Below are positions 1 to 5,113 of a stretch of DNA of 6,427 bases, in pieces. Under the pieces are notes generated by a model. That model saw only the letters and a list, made by a program, of their open reading frames with translations. It ran no database searches and had not been told where the DNA came from. The stretch lies in assembly GCA_913041075.1 (NCBI GenBank), contig CAJWGZ010000059.1, forward strand, positions 1-6,427, in the 5' to 3' direction. Numbering within the stretch: position 1 is the stretch's first letter; every line of letters starts with the position of its first letter. The position numbers were made by a program, and so were the translations under genes. The DNA comes from an uncultured Fidelibacterota bacterium (lineage in GTDB: Bacteria; Fidelibacterota; Marinisomatia; Marinisomatales; TCS55).

Positions 1-196
1 TACCGCGAGCGAATCTTCCTTCTAAAATGATATCACCATTCTCGTTTACATCAATAACTTTACCAGTATATGGCTTGCTGTCTCGTGGCTGGTAGTAAAA
101 ACCATCCCTTTTTTGAAGATTATTGATTCTCACTGCCGGCTGGGCACTAATTATGCCAATAAAAAATAAATAACCAGCGAGTCTAAAATGCTTCAT
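1..196 (-). CDS. Exported MORN-repeat (YwqK-like) protein, 3' part outside the window
   Basis: The first 65 codons are visible; the gene continues past the left edge. Residues 1-18 form a signal peptide (short basic start, hydrophobic YLFFIGII core, cleavage likely at ISA|Q), so the protein is exported. After it comes the pattern NLQKRDGFYYQPRDSKPYTG followed by GKVIDVNENGDIILEGRF. This matches the MORN_2 repeat in proteins often annotated as 'toxin-antitoxin system YwqK family antitoxin': a 'label-R-DG-x-YY' lead, then 'PYTGKV..-NG-....EG.F..G' strands. Family members are usually chains of such beta-hairpin repeats, and their role is poorly known. An antitoxin role is not supported here, because there is a signal peptide and no toxin partner is visible. 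The ATG at 194-196 has a weak GGAAA ribosome site about 8 bases upstream. It lies 46 bases after the preceding gene on the same strand and is probably the last visible member of that operon. Confidence 0.78.
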   Translation of the reverse strand, partial: MKHFRLAGYLFFIGIISAQPAVRINNLQKRDGFYYQPRDSKPYTGKVIDVNENGDIILEGRFARG

Positions 197-242
197 GGTG
201 TATTTCCAGTAAAACCGATAACTGCTTATAAATTAGCTGAAA

Positions 243-500
243 CTATTTCGCAACCCATCTTTCAGTTTGATTTGCCCAATCAATTTCATGGAAAGCGTTA
301 TTGTCATTCGGCATATCCGACACAAACCGCGTAAACATTACACCAGTTTTGCGATTTAGCACCATCATTGCATTGGAACTGCCATATGTTCCAACATATT
401 CAAAATCATTTTCCTTTTCAACGGGCGTTTGTCCCATGAAAACAATGGCGCATAGCACTAACGATGCACCGGTTATTATACCCATGATGTATTCTTTCAT
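243..500 (-). CDS. Small single-helix membrane-anchored protein of unknown function
   Basis: An 85-residue protein that I cannot place in a named family. Residues 5-23 are a hydrophobic helix (IMGIITGASLVLCAIVF) after a short MKEY start, giving a membrane anchor or an uncleaved signal; the rest would lie outside the cytoplasm. The remaining ~60 residues are polar. They begin with an acidic linker (VEKENDFEY) and contain GTYGSSNAMMVLNRKTGVMF, which reads like two beta strands joined by a 'NRKTG' turn, a layout seen in many small envelope proteins. It is judged real because a strong Shine-Dalgarno sits at the right distance and because it is packed 16 bases behind the upstream gene. A second in-frame ATG (residue 6) would remove the start of the helix and lacks such a site. 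The opposite-strand frame across this region has no comparable support. Confidence 0.72.
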   Translation of the reverse strand: MKEYIMGIITGASLVLCAIVFMGQTPVEKENDFEYVGTYGSSNAMMVLNRKTGVMFTRFVSDMPNDNNAFHEIDWANQTERWVAK

Positions 501-505
501 TGTAA

Positions 506-510
506 CCTCC
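506..510 (-). promoter_or_regulatory. Strong Shine-Dalgarno for the 85-residue membrane protein
   Basis: Read on the minus strand the sequence is GGAGG, then TTACA, then ATG, which is a near-perfect site with 5-base spacing. It is the clearest ribosome binding site in the window and fixes the start of the small gene at position 500. Most other genes here have weak or no visible sites, so this gene may be translated more strongly than its operon neighbours. Confidence 0.8.
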
Positions 511-516
511 TATTTA

Positions 517-1077
517 CTAATCTAAAACCGAATCCTGGGAACGTTCATTCATTTGTTCATACCACCGTTTCACAACTTTGAACAGCTCCCATTTGTCAAG
601 CCCTTCAATACTGAAATATTTATCCTTGAAGGTATCGTAAAATTCTTTATTAATAAAATATTCCCAATCCTGGAGTACAATGGTATTTGTTTTTTTTGTA
701 GCAACTATAATTCCCTCAGCCCAGATATCTAAGATGAGACACCGGAACGCATTTTCAGTGACGTCTGACCATTCCATATCATATAACTTGGCTAGGGTAT
801 CCGCTTTTACTTTATACAATAGTGCGCTCATTTGCACAGGAATCATTATATCTTTATCAAAAACCCGCTTTAACCAGGAAACTATACCATCGAATCCCAT
901 TTCAGAAAAACCATTAACAACAAAACCTGGGGGCAAGGTATCAATAAAATATTCAGGAGGTTCAGGATTGCGCACCAGTTTCCCATTATATTTAATATAT
1001 AATGGATCTTCTGGATCTAACCATCTGGAATCAAATACAACCATATTACTTATTTCGATTTGAAAATTATCAGACAT
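517..1077 (-). CDS. Hypothetical cytoplasmic protein, 186 residues
   Basis: I do not recognise this family. The protein has no signal peptide, lipobox or membrane helix, so it is predicted to be cytoplasmic. It is rich in tryptophan (positions 19, 68, 103, 119, 138, 163, 172) and acidic overall. The first ~55 residues look like beta strands and loops with many prolines (NPEPPEYFIDTLPPGF). From about residue 63 onward it looks mostly helical, with an amphipathic stretch ADTLAKLYDMEWSDV and a C-terminal helix WELFKVVKRWYEQMNER. No catalytic or metal-binding motif stands out. The start at 1077 lies 16 bases after the stop of the propeller lipoprotein gene, with no clear Shine-Dalgarno, so reinitiation or AU-rich initiation is likely. 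It is followed after 16 bases by the small membrane-protein gene, which suggests co-transcription. The amino-acid composition is that of a real protein, and a long frame on the other strand is less convincing. Confidence 0.75.
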   Translation of the reverse strand: MSDNFQIEISNMVVFDSRWLDPEDPLYIKYNGKLVRNPEPPEYFIDTLPPGFVVNGFSEMGFDGIVSWLKRVFDKDIMIPVQMSALLYKVKADTLAKLYDMEWSDVTENAFRCLILDIWAEGIIVATKKTNTIVLQDWEYFINKEFYDTFKDKYFSIEGLDKWELFKVVKRWYEQMNERSQDSVLD

Positions 1078-1093
1078 TTATATACATAAAATT

Positions 1094-2329
1094 CTATGGA
1101 TAATCGACCGTATTTCCTTCAGAATCTGTTTTTACGATCCAGAGTTTGGTATACTCTTCACCAAAAGAATCCGTAGAACCGATAACTATAAATCCACCAT
1201 CGTAAGCTTCAACTACCCCATAAGCCTTGTCATCCTGGTTCCCGCCATGTTTCTTATTCCATAAAATTTGGCCACTATTTACATCCACGCCCCAAACTCT
1301 GTATTTAAAAGGGGATCCTGAGCTGCTACGGGTATAGCCTGCAGCCACTACAACATCTTCATTTTCTGTAACTGTCAGTGACATACCTACATCATAATTG
1401 TTATTTCCGTGGTTTGACTGCCATAGAATTTCACCGGAAGCTGAAATACGCATTATCCAGAGGTCCAGGTTCGATTGCGATAATGATTTTTTACCAGCAA
1501 TCACATAACTATCATCAGAAAGTTTTACAATATCCTGGGCTTCGTCCCAGTAATTACCACCCAATTCATGCGACCATTCTATATTTCCACTAGCATCTGT
1601 TTTCACAACCCAGAAATGATCATAAAATTCAAAATTACGATCATGCAGTTTATTGCCCGCCAAAACAAATCCACCATCATCTGCCTGAACAACCCCCCAA
1701 AAATTATCCATAGGAGAATTTGCAATCCCATACCGCTTCACCCATTGGATGTCGCCTCCTTCTGACATGCGTAGGATATAGGCTTGTCCTTTCTGGCCAT
1801 GCCCTCCCGTGCCAGGATCTCCACCTACACCTCCCACGACAATATAATCACCTGCAACCGTTTCAATCACGTCTTCTACATAGTGCTTATTAGAATATGG
1901 TAGTTTATAATCCCATTCTATTTCGCCATTTGGATCTGTTTTGAAAACATTTATACCGCCTCCAATGATCAATCCACCATCAGATGTATGGTTTACGGCA
2001 TTCCCCCTACTCAGACCCGATAAATCGCTATATACTTGGTTCCACAATTCATTACCCAATTCATCAACTTTCATTAGCCACGCTTTATTTGAGTTTTTTC
2101 CAGAAATGACATAGGTACAATTTTCTGCATTTATAATATCATAACCTGCTGTATTAACTGGCTCATCATAAGTAATAACATATTGTGTGTTAATTCCACA
2201 GTTTTCCAGGGTGGAAGAGTCATCATCACAGGAACCCACCAACACAACCACTACACTGATCACTATGTATTGCTTGTAACGTTTTTTGATTCTTCTCAAC
2301 AACAATAATATCAGGTTATTTAGGGACAC
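1094..2329 (-). CDS. Lipoprotein with a predicted seven-bladed beta-propeller
   Basis: A 411-residue protein. Residues 12-34 form a lipoprotein signal: basic RRIKKRYKQ, hydrophobic YIVISVVVVL, then lipobox VGSC with Cys34 as the lipidated residue. The acidic DDD after Cys34 is a common lipoprotein linker. The rest consists of seven repeats of about 42-58 residues, starting near residues 58, 106, 148, 206, 261, 312 and 366. Each follows 'a..vv...DGGfivaG......lWivKtD..GnieW...yGg'. Seven units match a closed beta-propeller of the type common in FCB-group surface and secreted proteins, usually assumed to bind partners; no enzyme residues are evident. The GTG start at 2329 gives an extra hydrophobic LILLLL before the arginines. 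A TTG at 2299 (residue 11) would give a neater 24-residue signal. No ATG is available for either choice and no Shine-Dalgarno is clear. It appears to be the first gene of a four-gene minus-strand operon. Confidence 0.88.
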   Translation of the reverse strand: MSLNNLILLLLRRIKKRYKQYIVISVVVVLVGSCDDDSSTLENCGINTQYVITYDEPVNTAGYDIINAENCTYVISGKNSNKAWLMKVDELGNELWNQVYSDLSGLSRGNAVNHTSDGGLIIGGGINVFKTDPNGEIEWDYKLPYSNKHYVEDVIETVAGDYIVVGGVGGDPGTGGHGQKGQAYILRMSEGGDIQWVKRYGIANSPMDNFWGVVQADDGGFVLAGNKLHDRNFEFYDHFWVVKTDASGNIEWSHELGGNYWDEAQDIVKLSDDSYVIAGKKSLSQSNLDLWIMRISASGEILWQSNHGNNNYDVGMSLTVTENEDVVVAAGYTRSSSGSPFKYRVWGVDVNSGQILWNKKHGGNQDDKAYGVVEAYDGGFIVIGSTDSFGEEYTKLWIVKTDSEGNTVDYP

Positions 2330-2355
2330 AGTAGTAAATAACAGTTACATGAAAC

Positions 2356-2379
2356 TATAAAATAATGATATAAAATAAT
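2356..2379. repeat. Tandem 11-base direct repeat in an AT-rich leader
   Basis: The 11-mer TATAAAATAAT occurs at 2356-2366 and again at 2369-2379, with a period of 13 bases. It lies in the 113-base gap between the SnoaL-like and propeller lipoprotein genes, just upstream of the latter's start. The copies are exact, but the region is almost pure A/T, so chance or slippage is a fair explanation. It could also serve as a regulator site or an AU-rich translation enhancer. Confidence 0.35.
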
Positions 2380-2407
2380 AAGAAATCGATACAACCTATA
2401 TTTTATA

Positions 2408-2437
2408 ATTATACGTCAATGACCGTACCTACAGTAA
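2408..2437 (-). promoter_or_regulatory. Candidate sigma70-like promoter for the propeller lipoprotein operon
   Basis: On the minus strand there is TTACTG (2437-2432), an 18-base spacer, then TATAAT (2413-2408). The -10 box is a perfect consensus and the -35 box matches 4 of 6. Transcription would begin near position 2400, about 70 bases before the GTG at 2329. The -10 box is part of a 10-base palindrome TATAATTATA (2404-2413). Caution is needed because Bacteroidota primary sigma factors prefer TAnnTTTG rather than TATAAT, and chance matches are easy in AT-rich DNA. Confidence 0.3.
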
Positions 2438-2442
2438 CACAT

Positions 2443-2916
2443 TTATTCTTCCTTGTAGAATTCCTTGATTTCCTGTGCATATTTGGGCAGTAGATCGTTC
2501 GGCATAGGCAATACAAGATTATACTGCATTATTTTCCACTCTTGATCTACCAATTTCAACACACCAGTACCTCTCAGCTGACCATATTTATCGTTCCTTA
2601 CTAATTCATCAAACCAACAGGTCTGGTCATCATCAGAGAAGTATATATTTCTTTCCGTCATATGGTAGGTCCAGCCTTGGCCAGTTTCAAAGCGAGCCAG
2701 ACCATATTCTTGAAAGGCATTCTTTTCCCAGCGTTCACCGATATCTGTACCGAAAAAGATCGCATCATCCGCAAACAGATCAAAATATTCAGGTCCCCTG
2801 GCCTCCGCAGCATATAAATGCAGATTATTTAAGACGCCGGTAACAGCTTGATCAGGGCTGGTATTCTGGCAGCAAATTATTAGGGGTAAAACTAAACTGA
2901 ATAAGGTTCTTTGCAT
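2443..2916 (-). CDS. SnoaL-like / NTF2-fold lipoprotein
   Basis: A 157-residue protein. Residues 1-16 form a short lipoprotein signal: MQRT, hydrophobic LFSLVLPLII, then a double cysteine CC in the lipobox. Cys16 (or Cys15) is the likely lipidated residue, giving a membrane-anchored periplasmic or outer-membrane product. Residues ~22-140 match the SnoaL-like domain (NTF2-like cone fold). The marks are a first helix with a YFDLFADDAIFFGTDIGERW strand-turn region, then KNAFQEYGLARFETGQGWTY, TERNIYFSDD, WFDELV, and the closing strands RGTGVLKLVDQEWKIMQYNL. These are hallmarks of the SnoaL_3 branch often annotated 'nuclear transport factor 2 family protein'. The fold binds small hydrophobic ligands in some members and is catalytic in others; the function here is unknown. 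It is full-length for the family. The next minus-strand gene begins 113 bases downstream, so the SnoaL gene may be transcribed alone. Confidence 0.87.
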   Translation of the reverse strand: MQRTLFSLVLPLIICCQNTSPDQAVTGVLNNLHLYAAEARGPEYFDLFADDAIFFGTDIGERWEKNAFQEYGLARFETGQGWTYHMTERNIYFSDDDQTCWFDELVRNDKYGQLRGTGVLKLVDQEWKIMQYNLVLPMPNDLLPKYAQEIKEFYKEE

Positions 2917-2921
2917 TTTCG

Positions 2922-2928
2922 ATCCTTT
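2922..2928 (-). promoter_or_regulatory. Shine-Dalgarno for the SnoaL-like lipoprotein
   Basis: Read on the minus strand the sequence is AAAGGAT, then CGAAA, then ATG. This purine-rich site lies 5 bases before the start codon at 2916. It supports the chosen start, which also gives the expected length and position of the lipoprotein signal. Confidence 0.6.
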
Positions 2929-3046
2929 ATTTATTGAGAGATAAGGTTGAATTAGATTTAGTGGTAAGTGGTCTCACTTTTGGTATTTCAAATTACATGA
3001 AATGTGATCATATTGCTTTTTATATATTTAGTGAAAAAGCGGAAGA

Positions 3047-3700
3047 ATGCAATTACCAGAAATACCTGATAAGATCCCCGTAAAAAAGCGAAAAATACTG
3101 GGCCCCATAGCCAGGTTTCTACTCAGTAAATATAATTGGAGTATTGTTGGTAAATTTCCAAACAGGAAAAAAATGATCCTCATTGGTGCGCCACACACAG
3201 CCCATAGAGATGCCTGGTTTGGTTTGCTTGTCGTCCTGTCCCTTGATTTACGGGTGAACTTTTTTGGTGCGAAATGGATGTTTTCCCGACTGCCTAGTCC
3301 TATTACCTTTTCGAAAAATCTGGATCGACTGGGTATGCCATGGCCGCTGGGTTGGTTGCAAAAATATATGCTTATACGACTTGGAGGCATACCAGTTTAT
3401 CGCGAAGAAAACAAAGGTATGATTGAAAGCACTACAGCCAAATTGAAAAAATTAGACAGCTTCCTTTTACTCCTTGCTCCAGAAGGAGGCATTAAACATG
3501 TGAAACATTTCAGAAGTGGATTCTATTACCTGGCAAAAAATTTAAATGTGCCCTATGTACCGGTAGCGATTGATTATAAAAACAGACAGTTTAAAATACA
3601 CGGTTTCAGAAAAGTGTCAGATTCTTTCGAAAAAGATACCCAGGAAATAAAAAATATTTTTGATGGTGTAGAAGGTTATTACAGAACTTTCAGAGCATAA
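3047..3700 (+). CDS. PlsC-family glycerolipid acyltransferase (LPLAT superfamily)
   Basis: A 217-residue protein of the 1-acyl-sn-glycerol-3-phosphate acyltransferase family, which moves an acyl chain from acyl-ACP or acyl-CoA to a lipid hydroxyl at the inner membrane. Motif I, the catalytic H-x4-D box, is HTAHRD (His50, Asp55), preceded by the usual hydrophobic strand KMILIGAP. The acceptor motif GGIPVYRE (113-120) keeps the usual arginine (Arg119). Motif III, normally PEGTR, is PEGGIK (145-150), so its Thr and Arg are missing. The fourth motif is VPYVPVAID (168-176). The order and spacing, including the FRSGFYYLA helix (155-163), match the short cytoplasmic PlsC-like group that has no N-terminal membrane helix. 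The true acceptor (lysophosphatidate, an aminolipid or other) cannot be named. The ATG has GGAAG directly in front, closer than ideal. The gene runs divergently from the SnoaL-like gene across a 130-base spacer and lies 97 bases before the DUF4294 gene. Confidence 0.9.
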   Translation: MQLPEIPDKIPVKKRKILGPIARFLLSKYNWSIVGKFPNRKKMILIGAPHTAHRDAWFGLLVVLSLDLRVNFFGAKWMFSRLPSPITFSKNLDRLGMPWPLGWLQKYMLIRLGGIPVYREENKGMIESTTAKLKKLDSFLLLLAPEGGIKHVKHFRSGFYYLAKNLNVPYVPVAIDYKNRQFKIHGFRKVSDSFEKDTQEIKNIFDGVEGYYRTFRA

Positions 3701-3787
3701 CACTTCCCAATTATTATTTAATTTTACAACAACATGGATTATGAACCACATTCTGAATTATAAAAAATAATAAATATCTAATTTGTC

Positions 3788-3790
3788 AGG
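3788..3790 (+). promoter_or_regulatory. Ribosome site that decides the start of the DUF4294 gene
   Basis: The sequence runs TCAGG, then TATGGTT, then ATG. The AGG core is 7 bases from the ATG at 3798 but only 1 base from the ATG at 3792, which favours 3798. A TTG at 3783 lies upstream of the site and can be set aside. The choice removes five residues and leaves a cleaner signal peptide. Confidence 0.45.
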
Positions 3791-3797
3791 TATGGTT

Positions 3798-4538
3798 ATG
3801 ATAAATAGCTATTTTCTATTCTTGCTGCTGATACCGGTTGCAACCTTTTCTCAACGTTTGGTTATACAAGATCTGCAAACCAAATCTCCATTGGCAGGTG
3901 TAAATATCTATTCAGCAGAGCATGGTACAACAACCGATACAAATGGTGTTTGCAATCTGCAAGGATTCCCAATGAAAGATGAAATAACGCTCTCCCACAT
4001 TGGTTATGTGGCAATCAAGATTACGAAAAAAGATTTGCCTGACACGCTTTATTTGCAGGCAGCTAATGTGCCAATCAAAGGCGTAAGTGTTATCAGTTTC
4101 AAATCCAAAAAAGAAAGAAAGCGCTATAATAAGCTTGAACGCGATGTTATTAGGGTATACCCCTACGCTGTTTTGATTGGCAGGCTGCTCCAAGAATATT
4201 CAGCAGTGATGGACAGTATTGCTGAACTATCCTTTTTCAAACGCAGAAAGGGGGAAAAAGAAGTGTTCACAACCATTGAAGAGCAATTAATTGCAACTTA
4301 CGGGAAACAGGTACGCAGACTTACGAAAAACCAGGGCCGCATACTTATCAGGCTGGTAGATAGGGAAACAGATTTTACTTCGCATCAAATCATAAAAGAT
4401 TTCAGAGGGTTTTTTATCGCCGGATTCTGGCAGCTTACTGCCCGCCTATTTGGTCACAATCTAAAGTCTAATTATAATCCAGAATTCGGTGAAGATAAAT
4501 TAATTGAACATATCCTGAATACCAGAATAGGGAAATAA
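3798..4538 (+). CDS. Secreted CarboxypepD_reg-like / DUF4294 fusion protein
   Basis: With the ATG at 3798 the protein has 246 residues. Residues 1-18 are a signal peptide (MINSYFLFLLLIPVATFS, cleavage before Gln19). Residues ~21-90 form a CarboxypepD_reg-like beta-sandwich: VIQDLQTKSPLAGVNIYSAE, then TTTDTNGVCNLQGF, then ITLSHIGYVAIKI and DTLYL. The same fold sits at the N-terminus of TonB-dependent receptors. Residues ~104-238 match DUF4294: KRYNKLERDVIRVYPYAVLI, then QVRRLTKNQGRILIRLVDRE, then a tryptophan-containing segment FFIAGFWQLTARLFG and the acidic end NPEFGEDKLIEHIL. DUF4294 is a family of unknown function best known from Bacteroidota, where it usually follows a short N-terminal region rather than a full carboxypeptidase-like domain. 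Residues 103-111 (SKKERKRYN) are strongly basic. The role is unknown but periplasmic or envelope-associated. It lies downstream of the acyltransferase on the same strand and faces the next gene tail to tail with a 10-base gap. Confidence 0.85.
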   Translation: MINSYFLFLLLIPVATFSQRLVIQDLQTKSPLAGVNIYSAEHGTTTDTNGVCNLQGFPMKDEITLSHIGYVAIKITKKDLPDTLYLQAANVPIKGVSVISFKSKKERKRYNKLERDVIRVYPYAVLIGRLLQEYSAVMDSIAELSFFKRRKGEKEVFTTIEEQLIATYGKQVRRLTKNQGRILIRLVDRETDFTSHQIIKDFRGFFIAGFWQLTARLFGHNLKSNYNPEFGEDKLIEHILNTRIGK

Positions 4539-4548
4539 CTGGAAAAAT

Positions 4549-5109
4549 CTAGGGACTTTGGCCTCGATCAATGACAATTTGATCACAAATTGTCTCACAC
4601 ATATCTTTTATTTTTTCTTTGATCTCTGCAAACGAATAGTTAATTATTAAACTGCCGTCTTCATAGAGAATTTCTTCCAATGGCACCCCCAGCCAAAGAT
4701 CCTGTGTAGCATTCGGAAATTGATATTCAAGAAAATCAGAGTTGGTGATTCGATAAATTACAATTCTTAGATATCCAGTGTATTTTTCGCCAACTACTTC
4801 TGGTTCTATGGTATTTACCTCCCAATTGAGATATAAGGCAACATTCTTTCCAGGATGATAACCGTGATATGTGCAGTTTTTGATGTAAGCATAACTAATT
4901 TCAAAAGGTAATGATTCATCCATAATTAACTTAATCGCATAATTGATATCATCTATTTCACCTGCCGTTAAATGGTAGGCAGTGGGATCTAGCGGAGCAT
5001 TTATACAAACAATCTTCCTAAAACCCCGGTACAAGAGTGTATCAGCTTGATGATCATTCTGTCCCAGCAATAATCCGCAATAAACTACTAAGGGTAGGAA
5101 AATATTCAT
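4549..5109 (-). CDS. Secreted protein of unknown function, coupled to the MFS gene
   Basis: A 186-residue protein that I cannot assign to a family. Residues 1-16 form a signal peptide (MNIFLPLVVYCGLLLG, cleavage near G|Q), so it is exported. Cys11 is not in a proper lipobox because Tyr precedes it. The mature part holds four cysteines (35, 79, 171, 175), which could form two disulfides in the periplasm. The middle is rich in aromatic residues and strands (ISYAYIKNCTYHGYHPG, NVALYLNWEV, YTGYLRIVIYRI). The C-terminus is an amphipathic helix, AEIKEKIKDMCETICDQI. No catalytic motif is evident. The start lies 4 bases after the stop of the MFS transporter gene. The Shine-Dalgarno for this gene lies across the end of that gene, so the two are very likely translated together. 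This hints at a role linked to the transporter or its substrate. Confidence 0.78.
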   Translation of the reverse strand: MNIFLPLVVYCGLLLGQNDHQADTLLYRGFRKIVCINAPLDPTAYHLTAGEIDDINYAIKLIMDESLPFEISYAYIKNCTYHGYHPGKNVALYLNWEVNTIEPEVVGEKYTGYLRIVIYRITNSDFLEYQFPNATQDLWLGVPLEEILYEDGSLIINYSFAEIKEKIKDMCETICDQIVIDRGQSP

Positions 5110-5113
5110 TTGA

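Noticed and set aside
1..196. Reading the MORN protein as a YwqK-type antitoxin of a toxin-antitoxin pair
   Set aside because: The protein has a signal peptide and no toxin gene is visible beside it. The database label derives from a distant relative, so only the repeat fold is claimed.
680..1063. A 127-residue open frame on the plus strand opposite the hypothetical cytoplasmic gene
   Set aside because: The serine- and isoleucine-rich composition is typical of an antisense shadow. It has no ribosome site and no recognisable domain, and the minus-strand gene fits the operon.
2966..2979. Small hairpin AAGTG-GTCT-CACTT in the divergent spacer
   Set aside because: A stem of five base pairs with a weak T run is too small to call a terminator, and neither strand has a gene ending there.
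3001..3014. Imperfect palindrome around TGATCA upstream of the acyltransferase
   Set aside because: It matches only 12 of 14 positions, does not fit the CRP spacing, and comes from common A/T steps; no regulator can be named.
3028..3390. A minus-strand frame opposite the acyltransferase
   Set aside because: The plus-strand frame carries all four LPLAT motifs in order. The antisense frame shows no family features and is rich in phenylalanine, arginine and proline.
3734..3763. Nine-codon micro-ORF (MDYEPHSEL) before the DUF4294 gene
   Set aside because: It has no ribosome site and nothing resembling a leader peptide with regulatory codons or an attenuator.
3711..3773. Inverted repeat TTATTATTT / AAATAATAA between the acyltransferase and DUF4294 genes
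   Set aside because: The arms are pure A/T and separated by 45 bases, so a stable hairpin or terminator is unlikely.
3912..4193. A minus-strand frame inside the DUF4294 gene
   Set aside because: It is fully contained in a well-supported plus-strand gene with two recognised domains, and has no signals of its own.
4539..4548. Bidirectional terminator between the convergent genes
   Set aside because: The gap has only 10 bases and no inverted repeat was seen there or just beside it, so no terminator is claimed.
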